Shown: positions 44,503 through 53,207, numbered from the stretch's first letter. The stretch: DNA of 64,000 bases from an uncultured Prevotella sp. (GCA_905233825.1 CAJOFE010000001.1:62001-126000), one strand, 5' to 3'. A program made the numbers and translations. The notes: generated by a model not told the origin, from the letters alone.

Positions 44503-44525
44503 TTAGATAAAGAATACTTTAGAAT

Positions 44526-44900
44526 ATGGAAAAGTTCACAAAAGAGCAGACGAACTTGTTTTCGATTATTGCGGCAATTGCGATGCTGATAGCTTTCTTC
44601 TTTGTGAAGTTAGGTTATGCAGCTCCTGTTGAGCTTATTGGCAAAGTAGGTTGGTTTGGAACAATTACGCTGATTCTTGCCCTGCTGGCACCCATCTATA
44701 CCTGCCTGTATGCTTTCCGCGAGCAGAAGGCATTAGAGCCCCTGAAGCCCATCTTCGTGCTAAGCCCTGGTGTGGCATTCGCTTTGCCTCTCATTGCTTT
44801 GGGACTTTGCCTATTTGCTAATTTCATTGAAAATGGGTGGCCTATCATCCTCTACGGATTAGGTGCTGCTGCCGTGTTCTACATTGGCCAGAAAAGCTAA
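44526..44900 (+). CDS. Small four-helix membrane protein, copy 3
   Basis: 124 residues, four hydrophobic segments. It begins MEKFTKEQTNLFSIIAAIAM and has LLAPIYTCLYAFREQKALEP then LKPIFVLSPG, matching copy 2. It lies 23 bases after copy 2. Tandem duplication is the simplest explanation. Function unknown. Confidence 0.75.
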   Translation: MEKFTKEQTNLFSIIAAIAMLIAFFFVKLGYAAPVELIGKVGWFGTITLILALLAPIYTCLYAFREQKALEPLKPIFVLSPGVAFALPLIALGLCLFANFIENGWPIILYGLGAAAVFYIGQKS

Positions 44901-44912
44901 TAGTACGATGTG

Positions 44913-46910
44913 ATGCGTTGCGTCATCTTGCTGATGATATTAGCGATCTCCCTCATGGTGAGGGGCCAATCGTGGCAGCAGGTATATGATGACGTGATGA
45001 ACATCGACTCTGATGATGAGGCCGGCGAACTGCTTCAAGACAGCTATGAGCTGTTGGAGCAGCTCGCTGGCCATCCTTTTGATTTGAATAATTGTACACG
45101 TGAGGAGCTGGAGCTGTTGCCTTTCCTTTCGGCACAGCAGGTCATGGACATTCAGGAATATCTCTATCACTATGGCCCTATGCGCTCTTTGGGCGAGTTA
45201 CGTATGATTCGCTCGCTCGACTATCCGCAACTCACTCTGCTGCCATACTTTGTCTATGTTAGTGGTGAGCCCGACCAGTTGCGTAAAGATCGTTTCCCCC
45301 GTCTCGATAGTCTTCTGCACCGTAGCAAACACACGCTTAGTGCTACGCTGAGAGTACCATTCTATGAAAGGAAGGGCGACCAGAACGGCTACTTAGGCTA
45401 TCCTTACCGTCACACTCTGCGCTATGAATTGAGCAGTAGTAATCGCTTGCGTCTGGGTTTTATTGCTGCACAGGATGCTGGTGAACCCTTTTTCTCCGCA
45501 GGGAATTCATGGGGCTACGATGCCTATTCCTACTATGTGCAGTTGCGGCAATTGGGACCTATTGACAATCTCATCGTGGGTAAGTACCGTCTATCTACAG
45601 GTATGGGACTTGTGCTGGGACGTAGCTTTCAATTAGGCAAACTGGCCACCCTGCAGAACCTGGGGCGTACTGTGCAGACCATCCGTCCCCATGCCTCCCG
45701 TTCTCAGGCTGACTATTTCCAAGGTGCCGCCATCACCCTCTCCTCTCTCCGCTCACCCTTCACCCTCTCCATCTTTGCCTCCTACCGCCCCATTGATGCC
45801 ACGCTGACCAAAGCTGGTGAGGCGCAGACACTTATTACTGATGGTTATCATCGCACGCCCTTGGAAATGGCAAAGAAAGGCAACACACATATCACGATGG
45901 GAGGCGCACACCTGTCATATCACAAGGGAGCCCTGCGACTGGGAGCTACCGCCGTCTTTTCTCAACTCGACCGTACATTGCAGCCGCAACGGGCGACACT
46001 CTTTCGCCGTCACTATGCCCATGGTCGTCACTTCACCAACATGAGCATTGACTATGCCTATACCCATTATCGCTTTGCTTTTAGTGGCGAGACGGCATCA
46101 GATGCCCACGGTGCCTTAGCCACCATCAACACCCTTAGCTTCCAACCCTCGGCCCGCCTCAGTCTCATGACCCTGCAACGTTTCTACAGTTTTCGCTATA
46201 CATCGCTTTATGGTCATGCTTTCGGCGACGGCTCACGCACACAGAACGAAAGCGGCATCTATCTTGGTGCTACATGGAATCCGCTGGCCCATCTGCGCTT
46301 ACAGGGGTATGCCGACTATGCCTATTTCCCATGGGCGCGCTATGGCGTGACACAATCGTCGCATTCGTGGGATTTCCTGCTTCAGGCCAATTATCAGCTT
46401 CGTCAATGGACGCTGACAGCACGCCATCGTTCACATCTACGACAAAAAGATAATGCCAAGAAAACCGCCCTCGTGGCTAACGATAGTCATCAAGAGCGGT
46501 TCTCCATAAGCTACAATCAAGGTCTATGGACGCTGAAGACACAACTCGACCTTAGTCATGCCGTATGCCCGGAGAGTGAACATGGATGGATGCTTTCGCA
46601 ACATGCATCGCTTTCATTAGGCCGCATGCAGTTCAATGCTATGGCTGCTCTTTTTGATACCGATTCCTATCAGAGTCGTATTTATGTTTACGAGCGACAA
46701 TTGCAATACGACTTCTACTTTCCCACCTATTATGGTTATGGATGTTGCCTCAGCCTGCAGGCACATTCAGACCTGACGTCCCGTCTGCGCCTTGCAGCCC
46801 GTTTGGGTTACACCAAATATTTCGACCGTAGCACCATTGGTAGCGGCCTACAGCAGATCAATCACTCCCATCAGACTGATCTTGACCTGCAATTGCGTTG
46901 GAAGTTTTAA
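44913..46910 (+). CDS. Outer membrane protein with N-terminal HhH motif
   Basis: 665 residues from ATG 44913 (a GTG one codon earlier is also open), with signal peptide ending at about VRGQ. Residues about 45-115 carry a ComEA-like helix-hairpin-helix region (FDLNNCTREELELLPFLSAQ). The rest is a long series of amphipathic beta strands ending in LDLQLRWKF, a C-terminal Phe typical of outer-membrane barrels. The combination is well known in Bacteroidetes, but its role is not; DNA contact at the surface is a possible inference from the HhH part. The stop overlaps that of the convergent DJ-1-type gene. Confidence 0.8.
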   Translation: MRCVILLMILAISLMVRGQSWQQVYDDVMNIDSDDEAGELLQDSYELLEQLAGHPFDLNNCTREELELLPFLSAQQVMDIQEYLYHYGPMRSLGELRMIRSLDYPQLTLLPYFVYVSGEPDQLRKDRFPRLDSLLHRSKHTLSATLRVPFYERKGDQNGYLGYPYRHTLRYELSSSNRLRLGFIAAQDAGEPFFSAGNSWGYDAYSYYVQLRQLGPIDNLIVGKYRLSTGMGLVLGRSFQLGKLATLQNLGRTVQTIRPHASRSQADYFQGAAITLSSLRSPFTLSIFASYRPIDATLTKAGEAQTLITDGYHRTPLEMAKKGNTHITMGGAHLSYHKGALRLGATAVFSQLDRTLQPQRATLFRRHYAHGRHFTNMSIDYAYTHYRFAFSGETASDAHGALATINTLSFQPSARLSLMTLQRFYSFRYTSLYGHAFGDGSRTQNESGIYLGATWNPLAHLRLQGYADYAYFPWARYGVTQSSHSWDFLLQANYQLRQWTLTARHRSHLRQKDNAKKTALVANDSHQERFSISYNQGLWTLKTQLDLSHAVCPESEHGWMLSQHASLSLGRMQFNAMAALFDTDSYQSRIYVYERQLQYDFYFPTYYGYGCCLSLQAHSDLTSRLRLAARLGYTKYFDRSTIGSGLQQINHSHQTDLDLQLRWKF

Positions 46911-47476
46911 CGCGACATCAGGTGCGCATAGCGCATGCCGACGGCAATCTGCTGTGACGTCTGCTCATTAGTGAGGTCAGCCAGCAGAGCGTAGGCGAAG
47001 GGGAAAGCAGCAGCAGGCCCCTCGGCTGTGGTGATGTTGCCATCGATGGTGCACAGTTCACCCGTGTATTCTGCACCTTGCAGCAGCTGCTCAAAGCCAG
47101 GATAGCAGGTGGCGCGCTTGCCGTTCAGTATGCCCAGCTGCCCAAGCACCATAGCAGGAGCAGCACAAATGGCTGCAATCTTCTTGCCTGCCTCATGCTG
47201 GGCAACAACTGCCTCGCGTACGCGAACATTATTATATAGATTGGAAGCACCAGGCATACCGCCAGGCAACAGCAGCAAGTCGGCATCGCTAAAGTCGCAA
47301 TCCTCAACGAGCGCATCAGCCAACATCTGCACGCCATGGGCCGACTCCACCATCTGATTGTCGTCCATCACGCTTACCGTTACTACATCTACTCCACCGC
47401 GCCGAAGCACATCTACGGGAGTCAGGGCTTCAATATCTTCGAAGCCATCTGCCAAAAAAACATAAACTTTTGCCAT
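46907..47476 (-). CDS. DJ-1/PfpI family protein (YajL-like)
   Basis: 189 residues. The DJ-1 core is evident: MAKVYVFLADGFEDIEALTP, LLLLPGGMPGASNL and the nucleophile elbow AAICAAPAMVLGQLG with the reactive Cys. Relatives act as chaperone or deglycase enzymes under oxidative stress; the exact reaction is debated. It is divergent from NAD kinase across a palindromic promoter and convergent with the HhH gene, overlapping it by 4 bases. Confidence 0.92.
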   Translation of the reverse strand: MAKVYVFLADGFEDIEALTPVDVLRRGGVDVVTVSVMDDNQMVESAHGVQMLADALVEDCDFSDADLLLLPGGMPGASNLYNNVRVREAVVAQHEAGKKIAAICAAPAMVLGQLGILNGKRATCYPGFEQLLQGAEYTGELCTIDGNITTAEGPAAAFPFAYALLADLTNEQTSQQIAVGMRYAHLMSR

Positions 47477-47490
47477 AGTATGAAATAAAA

Positions 47491-47520
47491 TTTGTATTTT
47501 TGCAGCTGCAAATATACAAA
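47491..47520. promoter_or_regulatory. Palindromic bidirectional promoter
   Basis: A 30-base palindrome with 15-base arms and one mismatch (TTTGTATTTTTGCAG with CTGCAAATATACAAA) and no spacer. It holds TATTTTTG (47495-47502) toward NAD kinase and TATATTTG on the reverse strand (47509-47516) toward the DJ-1 gene. Each predicted start lies within or next to the opposing box. Confidence 0.65.
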
Positions 47521-47553
47521 AAGTTTTTCACACAGAAAAGAAAACAGGGATTT

Positions 47554-48441
47554 ATGTCACAAACGAGGCTTACATTTGCACTTTTCGGCAATATCTATCA
47601 GCATGAGAAGTCGGCAGCAGTAAGGCAGGTGCTGGCTTGTCTGGATGAACGTGGAGCGCACATTCTGATTGAGGAAGAGTATTGCGACTTCCTGCGCTGT
47701 TCAGAACTGATAGATGTTGACAGCATTGAGACGTTTAACGACAGTAGCTTCGAGGCCGACTTCGCCATCTCCATGGGTGGCGACGGAACGTTGTTGAAGA
47801 CGGCCAGTCAGGTTCGTGAAAAGCAGATACCCATTCTCGGCGTGAACATGGGGCGGTTAGGATTCCTGGCCGATGTCAGCGCCAAGGACTTCCCACAGAC
47901 CATAGATGCCCTTTATCGTGGCGACTATTCGGTAGAGAGTCGTGCCCTGATCCGTGTGGAGAGCGACGGTGAACCCATAGACGGTTATCCCTTTGCGCTG
48001 AATGACGTGGCTATCCTGAAGCGCGACACCGCTTCGATGATCACCATCCGGGCCAGCATTGGCGATGACTATCTGACGACTTATCAGGCCGACGGTCTGA
48101 TTGTTTCTACCCCTACAGGCTCAACGGCCTATTCACTTTCCAATGGAGGCCCCATTATCGTACCAGGAACGGGAGTCCTTCTGCTCACGCCTGTGGCTCC
48201 CCATTCGTTGAACGTGCGTCCTATCGTCATCCCTGATTCAGCAGAGATAGCTCTGACGGTAAGTAGTCGTAGCCATACCTTCCTGGTGGCTATCGACGGT
48301 CGCTCGTCGAAGATGCCCGAGGGTACCACGCTTCGTCTCGCACGTGCCCCCTATCTGCTTAAGGTAGTAAAGCGTCCCGGTGTCCGTTATTTCTCGACAT
48401 TACGTGAAAAGATGATGTGGGGAGCCGATACAAGAGGCTAA
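47554..48441 (+). CDS. nadK: NAD kinase
   Basis: 295 residues from MSQTRLTFALFGN. It phosphorylates NAD to NADP. The GGDGT motif is in ISMGGDGTLLKTA near 75, and a second signature is DGLIVSTPTGSTAYSLSNGG. The 18-residue longer frame from 47500 was rejected because its start overlaps the palindromic promoter. The DJ-1 gene is divergent. Confidence 0.95.
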   Translation: MSQTRLTFALFGNIYQHEKSAAVRQVLACLDERGAHILIEEEYCDFLRCSELIDVDSIETFNDSSFEADFAISMGGDGTLLKTASQVREKQIPILGVNMGRLGFLADVSAKDFPQTIDALYRGDYSVESRALIRVESDGEPIDGYPFALNDVAILKRDTASMITIRASIGDDYLTTYQADGLIVSTPTGSTAYSLSNGGPIIVPGTGVLLLTPVAPHSLNVRPIVIPDSAEIALTVSSRSHTFLVAIDGRSSKMPEGTTLRLARAPYLLKVVKRPGVRYFSTLREKMMWGADTRG

Positions 48442-48450
48442 AAATAACAT

Positions 48451-48810
48451 TTACGTGAAAAGACCTCCCACCTCCCGTAAATCTTCTGAAATACCGATGA
48501 ATAAAGGGCTGGAGGCAAGGGAGGTGTTGTTTCAACACCTCCCTAAGACCTCCCGTAGAACCCCACCCCTTACCCCTCCCCGAACGGAGAGGAGTCTCAT
48601 AACTCCCCTCCTTTGGGGAGGCGATTGCATCTTCATGGTGCAATCTTCTGCTGGGGGTGGTAGGGAAGAAAGGAATGATAGTCTCCTCTCCGTTCGGGGA
48701 GGGGTAAGGGGAGGGGTCGTGAGGTCTTTAAGCAACACCTCCCGTGCCTAAATCCCCGATAGATAAAGGGCTTACGGGCAATTGACGGGAGGTGGGAGGT
48801 CTTATCGTAA
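48451..48810. repeat. 360 bp compound inverted-repeat element
   Basis: The outer arms (48451-48480 and 48783-48810) are almost exact complements around GACCTCCCACCTCCCG. The inner arms (48560-48597 and 48680-48720) share TTACCCCTCCCCGAACGGAG and its complement. Further hairpins lie inside: AGGGAGGTGTTG-TTT-CAACACCTCCCT (48518-48544), CCCCTCCTTTGGGGAGG near 48605 and GATTGCA...TGCAATC (48623-48645). No transposase or credible coding sequence is present. It looks like a MITE-like or palindromic-repeat cluster. Confidence 0.75.
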
Positions 48811-48831
48811 ATTCCTCAATATTCAAAATAA

Positions 48832-48897
48832 GTACCGTTTCTTAGATAGAAAGATGCCTTTTCCATGGCTAGGAAAAGGCACCTTCCTGCCATCAAG
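48832..48897. repeat. 22 bp mini-dyad array, family A
   Basis: Three 22 bp units start at 48832, 48854 and 48876. Their dyads are TTTCT-TAGAT-AGAAA, CCTTTTCC-ATGGCTA-GGAAAAGG (perfect 8 bp) and CTTC...GAAG. Stem sequences differ in each unit while remaining paired. Confidence 0.75.
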
Positions 48898-48910
48898 AAG
48901 CCTCCAAAAA

Positions 48911-48973
48911 TCATTTTGGTGCGTTCAAAATTCATTTAGCTGCGTTCAAAATTCATTTCGAATTTGCTTCAAA
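48911..48973. repeat. 21 bp mini-dyad array, family B
   Basis: Three 21 bp units start at 48911, 48932 and 48953, each opening TCATTT. The first is ATTTTG-GTGCGTT-CAAAAT, a perfect 6 bp dyad; the second is ATTTAGCTGCGTTCAAAAT. The preceding CCAAAA-ATCA-TTTTGG (48904-48919) is another perfect hairpin. Family A and B arrays thus stand side by side. Confidence 0.75.
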
Positions 48974-49039
48974 GGGTAAAAGTTTGTTAAATAGTGGAAG
49001 TTTTTTCCCTTTTTTCTTGCACGGATGGGTAAATAGTTG

Positions 49040-49047
49040 TACTTTTG
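49040..49047 (+). promoter_or_regulatory. -7 box TACTTTTG for the YtrA-type operon
   Basis: TACTTTTG followed by C, 63 bases before the ATP-binding protein ATG. Confidence 0.6.
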
Positions 49048-49109
49048 CAGTGTACTATTCGACTAATACACTAATAAGGTAATATAATAACACTCAAAAG
49101 TACAAAGAA

Positions 49110-49931
49110 ATGATAGACATTAAAGACATCAGCTATCGCTATCCTGGGCAGAAGCAACAGGTTTTCGACCGCTTCAGCCTGGAACTCACAGAGAACCGCA
49201 TCTACGGTCTTCTGGGAAAGAACGGAACGGGCAAGAGCACGCTCCTCTATTTGATTGCCGGCCTGCTTCATCCGAAAGCCGGTTCAGTATGTATTGATGG
49301 AACTGACGCCTACAAAAGAAAGGCTGAGGTGCTTCAGGAAATCTTCCTCGTGTCAGAGGAATTTGTGCTGCCTACTCTCTCGCTTGACAAGTACGTACAG
49401 CTGTTGTTGCCGTTCTATCCGCGTTTCAGTCGTGAGATGCTCGACCGCTGTCTGGAAGCCTTTGAGTTGCCAAAGCAGTTGCAGCTGAACCAGCTGTCGA
49501 TGGGTCAGAAGAAGAAGGTGTTTATGAGCATCGCCCTGGCTGCCAACACCAAGCTCCTGCTGATGGACGAACCGACTAACGGCCTCGACATCCCTTCGAA
49601 GAGCCAGTTCCGTAAGGTGGTGGCAGAGTGTATGAGCGACGACCGTACCATCATCATCTCCACCCACCAAGTGCACGACGTGGAGCAGCTGCTCGACCAC
49701 ATTCTCATTCTCTCCGAGCGCGAGATGCTGCTCGATGCCTCTATGGCCGACATCACCGACCGTTACGTCTTTGAGGTGCGCATGCCAGGCAACCTTGACG
49801 ACAGCATCATCTATGCCGAGCCGTCGCTGCAGGGTAATCTGGTTATGGCCCGTCGTGAAGAAGGACAGGCTGAGACCCTTGTGAATCTGGAACTATTGTT
49901 TAACGCCGTAACGAAAGGACTTGTAAAATGA
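49110..49931 (+). CDS. ABC transporter ATP-binding protein
   Basis: 273 residues. Walker A GLLGKNGTGKSTLLYL near 36, Walker B KLLLMDEPTNGLDIP near 150, switch His in IIISTHQVHDVEQ. The signature is LSMGQKKKVFMS rather than LSGGQ, as in the YtrB/BcrA-like group. It is the first gene of a three-gene operon with a permease and a GntR/YtrA regulator, each overlapping the next by 4 bases. Export of an antimicrobial or wall-active compound is the family expectation; the substrate is unknown. Confidence 0.9.
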   Translation: MIDIKDISYRYPGQKQQVFDRFSLELTENRIYGLLGKNGTGKSTLLYLIAGLLHPKAGSVCIDGTDAYKRKAEVLQEIFLVSEEFVLPTLSLDKYVQLLLPFYPRFSREMLDRCLEAFELPKQLQLNQLSMGQKKKVFMSIALAANTKLLLMDEPTNGLDIPSKSQFRKVVAECMSDDRTIIISTHQVHDVEQLLDHILILSEREMLLDASMADITDRYVFEVRMPGNLDDSIIYAEPSLQGNLVMARREEGQAETLVNLELLFNAVTKGLVK

Positions 49932-50749
49932 AAAACTTTGATATCAAACGTTTCTGGCAGGTTCTGAAATGGACTGTGCTTACCGAAAAGAAAAGCATTT
50001 TTACTGCTGCTTTGGCCTTCCTTTGCGCCTTCCTGGCCATTCAGTTGTTCTCGTGTTTCACCATCTTTGACCTCAGTCACGGGCTGGGATCTGGACCTAC
50101 CTTCGCAGGCATGATGACGTGTGCTGCCGTCATCGGCTTCATGTGGTTCTATTACGCCAGTGGCGTATTGGGCAATGCCCGTACCAGCCAGCAGCGTACC
50201 ACCGCGCTCATGCTGCCTGCCTCGAACATGGAGAAGTTCATTGCCAGAATGATCTATTGCTGCATCCTGATGCCGTTGATTATCTATGTGGCGGCATTTG
50301 CAGCTACTGGTCTGCGCATGCTTTTGGAACTGATTGCCGGTCATGATAATATCGTGTCAGGACTTTCAATCATTGGCTTTAAAGTAAATATGAATATAAA
50401 TGGTGCTACCGACATTTTCAGTTCCTTCTTTGACGTTTCCATGACCTGCTGGAACATCAGTCTCTTCGTGCTGGGTGGCGTATTCTTCCATCAGCGGCCT
50501 TTCATCTGGACAATCGTATCATTGGTGGCAATCAGCATTGTGTTCGGTACGATATTCTTCTATATTGGTGTGATGATTGGCGAGGACAACATCAAGCATT
50601 TCCTTATGAACTTCAGGGGAATGACATTCGAGACTTTTGATTTTATCGCCAGTCTGGTTTTCACAGCTTTCACCTTGTTCAACGTCTGGCTCAGCTACTG
50701 GCTCTACAAGCGCCTGCAGGTGGTTCAGCATAAATGGTTCAATGTATGA
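49928..50749 (+). CDS. ABC transporter membrane subunit
   Basis: 273 residues with six hydrophobic segments (about 20-40, 60-85, 115-140, 175-195, 200-220, 240-262). The N-terminal 20 residues are cytosolic and basic. It is coupled to the ATPase gene by an ATGA overlap and presumably forms the transport pore. No closer identification is possible from sequence. Confidence 0.82.
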   Translation: MKNFDIKRFWQVLKWTVLTEKKSIFTAALAFLCAFLAIQLFSCFTIFDLSHGLGSGPTFAGMMTCAAVIGFMWFYYASGVLGNARTSQQRTTALMLPASNMEKFIARMIYCCILMPLIIYVAAFAATGLRMLLELIAGHDNIVSGLSIIGFKVNMNINGATDIFSSFFDVSMTCWNISLFVLGGVFFHQRPFIWTIVSLVAISIVFGTIFFYIGVMIGEDNIKHFLMNFRGMTFETFDFIASLVFTAFTLFNVWLSYWLYKRLQVVQHKWFNV

Positions 50750-51108
50750 TGTTCACGAACGATAAGCCTATCTTCCAGCAGATGGCCGACCGTCTGAGCG
50801 ATGAGATTCTGGCCTGCGTCTATCAGGACGATGACCGCATCCCCTCGGTACGCGAGTATGCCGTGACGCTGGAGGTAAATACCAATACTGCCGTAAAGGC
50901 CTATGAGCAGCTCGCACGCGAGAACATTATCTATAATAAGCGTGGCATGGGCTACTATGTCACACCTGGTGCCCGCGAGCAGATACTCAGAGATCGTCGC
51001 AAGTCGTTCTTGGAGCAGCAGCTGCCCGAACTGTTCCGTCAGATGAAACTGCTGGGTCTGGGACTGAAGGATATTGAGGCTGCGTGGGAGAAGGAAGCAA
51101 GTGTCTAA
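50746..51108 (+). CDS. GntR-family regulator, YtrA type
   Basis: 120 residues from MMFTNDKPIFQQMADRLSDE. A winged helix of the GntR family (RIPSVREYAVTLEVNTNTAV, then KAYEQLARENIIYNKRGMGY) is followed by a short helical dimerisation tail, the YtrA arrangement. Such regulators repress their own ABC operon until an inducer is sensed. It overlaps the permease stop by 4 bases; an earlier in-frame ATG at 50734 is also possible. Confidence 0.88.
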   Translation: MMFTNDKPIFQQMADRLSDEILACVYQDDDRIPSVREYAVTLEVNTNTAVKAYEQLARENIIYNKRGMGYYVTPGAREQILRDRRKSFLEQQLPELFRQMKLLGLGLKDIEAAWEKEASV

Positions 51109-51178
51109 AAGATTGACAAAATAATAGTAATTATATTAATTTCTGTCCCCAAAGAATGGAAGAGTAACTATTTCTTAC

Positions 51179-51186
51179 TAACTTTG
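51179..51186 (+). promoter_or_regulatory. -7 box TAACTTTG for the efflux operon
   Basis: TAACTTTG followed by C, 17 bases before the ATP-binding protein ATG. Confidence 0.65.
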
Positions 51187-51202
51187 CGGTCAAAACGAAA
51201 AT

Positions 51203-51922
51203 ATGATACATTTAGAGAACGTCAATAAGACCTATCAAGGTGCACAACCATTGCATGTGCTGAAGGGTATCGACCTCGACATCGGGGCTGGTGAGTTCGT
51301 CAGCATCATGGGGGCCTCGGGGTCAGGCAAGAGCACGCTGCTCAACATCCTCGGTATCCTCGACAACTACGACGAGGGGCGCTATGAGTTGGCTGGGGTG
51401 CTCATCAAGGACCTTAGTGAGCGTCGTGCTGCTGAGTACCGCAACAAGATGATTGGCTTCATCTTCCAGAGCTTTAACCTCATCGGCTTCAAAACTGCCG
51501 TGGAGAACGTGGAGCTGCCTCTGTTCTATCAGGGTGTCAGCCGACGTAAACGCCACATGTTAGCAATGGAATACCTAGAGCGGCTGGGCTTGAAGGATTG
51601 GGCAGGTCACTATCCCAACGAGATGAGCGGTGGTCAGCGACAGCGTGTGGCCATCGCCCGTGCCCTTATCACGAAGCCACAGATCATTCTGGCCGACGAG
51701 CCTACTGGTGCTCTCGATTCGAAGACCAGCGTCGAGGTGATGCAGTTGCTTAAACAGCTGAATCAGGATGACGGTATGACCATTGTCGTGGTGACGCACG
51801 AGAGCGGCGTGGCGAACGAAACGAATAAGATTGTACATATCAAGGACGGCATCATCGGAGAGATTGAGGAGAACCTGAAGCACGATGCTTCGCCGTTTGG
51901 CATCAATGGCATGATGAAGTAA
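51203..51922 (+). CDS. MacB/LolD-type ABC ATPase
   Basis: 239 residues. Walker A GASGSGKSTLLNIL, signature YPNEMSGGQRQRVAIARAL, Walker B IILADEPTGALDSK and VVVTHES are all intact. It energises the two FtsX-like permeases directly downstream. With the adaptor and TolC-like genes it forms a MacAB-TolC-type tripartite exporter. It heads the operon, from the promoter at 51179. Confidence 0.93.
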   Translation: MIHLENVNKTYQGAQPLHVLKGIDLDIGAGEFVSIMGASGSGKSTLLNILGILDNYDEGRYELAGVLIKDLSERRAAEYRNKMIGFIFQSFNLIGFKTAVENVELPLFYQGVSRRKRHMLAMEYLERLGLKDWAGHYPNEMSGGQRQRVAIARALITKPQIILADEPTGALDSKTSVEVMQLLKQLNQDDGMTIVVVTHESGVANETNKIVHIKDGIIGEIEENLKHDASPFGINGMMK

Positions 51923-51926
51923 GGAT

Positions 51927-53204
51927 ATGCGAGACATCTTCACAGAAATATGGCAGACGGCACGGCGGAACAAGCTGCGGACAACGCTGACGGGATTTGC
52001 TGTGGCATGGGGCATCTTTATGCTCATCGTGCTGCTGGGTGCCGGCAACGGTCTTATCAATGCGAACCTGAAGCAGAGCGACCGCTTCCTCTCGTCATCG
52101 ATGGTGGTCTTCGGCGGATGGACGTCGATGCCCTATCAGGGACTGAAGGAGGGGCGCGACATCCGCTTGCACGAGCGCGACATGGAGATTACGGCCACGG
52201 AGTTCACCCAGAACGTCGATGAGGTGGGGGCGCAGTACAACACCGGTGCTACCATCAGTCTCGGTCAGCAGTATATCAGCACGACCATCAGCGGCGTCTA
52301 TCCTAACCACACGAAGATTAATAAGGTGGAGATGCTGCACGGCCGTTTCATCAACGACATCGACATCCGCGAGAGTCGCAAGGTGCTCGTCATCAGTAAC
52401 AAGCAGGCGCAAGAGTTGTTGGCTACTCCTCTTACCTCTCACCACTTACCTCTCACCTCTTTAATAGGGCGTTTTGTGAATGTGGGGAGTTTTGCCTTCA
52501 AGATTGTCGGCATCTATAAGGAAAATGAGAATGGGCGGAGCGATGTCTTTTCTTCTTATACGGCCATCAAGCGCATCTTCGGCGCGAAGACTGATGATGC
52601 GGGGCGTATTGAGTTTACCTTTCACGGCCTGCCGACGGAAGAGGCCAATGAAGACTTCGAGAAGGATTATCGTCGTCGCTTGAATACGGAACATCAGGCG
52701 CATCCTGATGATGAGGATGCCGTCTGGCTTTGGAACCGCTTCACGCAGAACCTGCAAATGGAGACGGGCATCAGCATTATCCGTACCGCCCTCTGGATTG
52801 TCGGCCTCTTCACCTTGCTTAGCGGCATCGTGGGCGTAAGCAATATCATGCTCATTACCGTCAAGGAAAGAACTCGTGAGTTCGGTATAAGAAAGGCCAT
52901 CGGCGCGAAACCTTGGAGCATTCTGAAACTGATTATCATTGAGAGTGTCATCATCACCACTTTCTTTGGCTACATTGGCATGGTGCTTGGCGTGGCTGCA
53001 AACGAGTACATGGATGCAACCCTCGGTCATGAGACCATCGATACTGGTCTCTTCCGTGCCACCATGTTCCTCGACCCCACCGTTGGTCTCGATGTCTGCA
53101 TCGAAGCAACACTCGTCATGATTATCGCAGGCACCATCGCAGGACTCATCCCGGCGTTCAAGGCCTCAAGAATACGTCCCATCGAAGCATTAAGAGCAGA
53201 ATAA
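51927..53204 (+). CDS. MacB-like FtsX-domain permease, first copy
   Basis: 425 residues. One N-terminal membrane helix (about 20-42), a large periplasmic MacB_PCD domain (about 45-270), then three C-terminal helices of the FtsX domain (SNIMLITVKERTREFGIRKA; IGAKPWSIL). A heptanucleotide array (52429-52463) encodes PLTSHHLPLTSLI in the periplasmic domain, which interrupts otherwise typical sequence between LLA and IGRFVNVG. It is followed after 3 bases by a second permease, so the pump probably uses a heterodimer. Confidence 0.9.
   Translation: MRDIFTEIWQTARRNKLRTTLTGFAVAWGIFMLIVLLGAGNGLINANLKQSDRFLSSSMVVFGGWTSMPYQGLKEGRDIRLHERDMEITATEFTQNVDEVGAQYNTGATISLGQQYISTTISGVYPNHTKINKVEMLHGRFINDIDIRESRKVLVISNKQAQELLATPLTSHHLPLTSLIGRFVNVGSFAFKIVGIYKENENGRSDVFSSYTAIKRIFGAKTDDAGRIEFTFHGLPTEEANEDFEKDYRRRLNTEHQAHPDDEDAVWLWNRFTQNLQMETGISIIRTALWIVGLFTLLSGIVGVSNIMLITVKERTREFGIRKAIGAKPWSILKLIIIESVIITTFFGYIGMVLGVAANEYMDATLGHETIDTGLFRATMFLDPTVGLDVCIEATLVMIIAGTIAGLIPAFKASRIRPIEALRAE
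52429..52463. repeat. Heptanucleotide array in the permease gene
   Basis: CTCTTAC CTCTCAC CACTTAC CTCTCAC CTCTTTA: five units, in frame, in a predicted periplasmic loop. Confidence 0.75.
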
Positions 53205-53207
53205 ACC

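Noticed and set aside
48455..48751. 98-codon frame in the 360 bp inverted-repeat element
   Set aside because: The translation is only a reading of the palindromic repeat (rich in Pro, Gly, Arg); no gene-like features.
48451..48810. Insertion sequence
   Set aside because: No transposase frame is present, and no target duplication could be confirmed by eye.
48782..48979. 65-codon frame over the 48.8-48.9 kb arrays
   Set aside because: It is a translation of the 22 and 21 bp units, with no promoter or domain.
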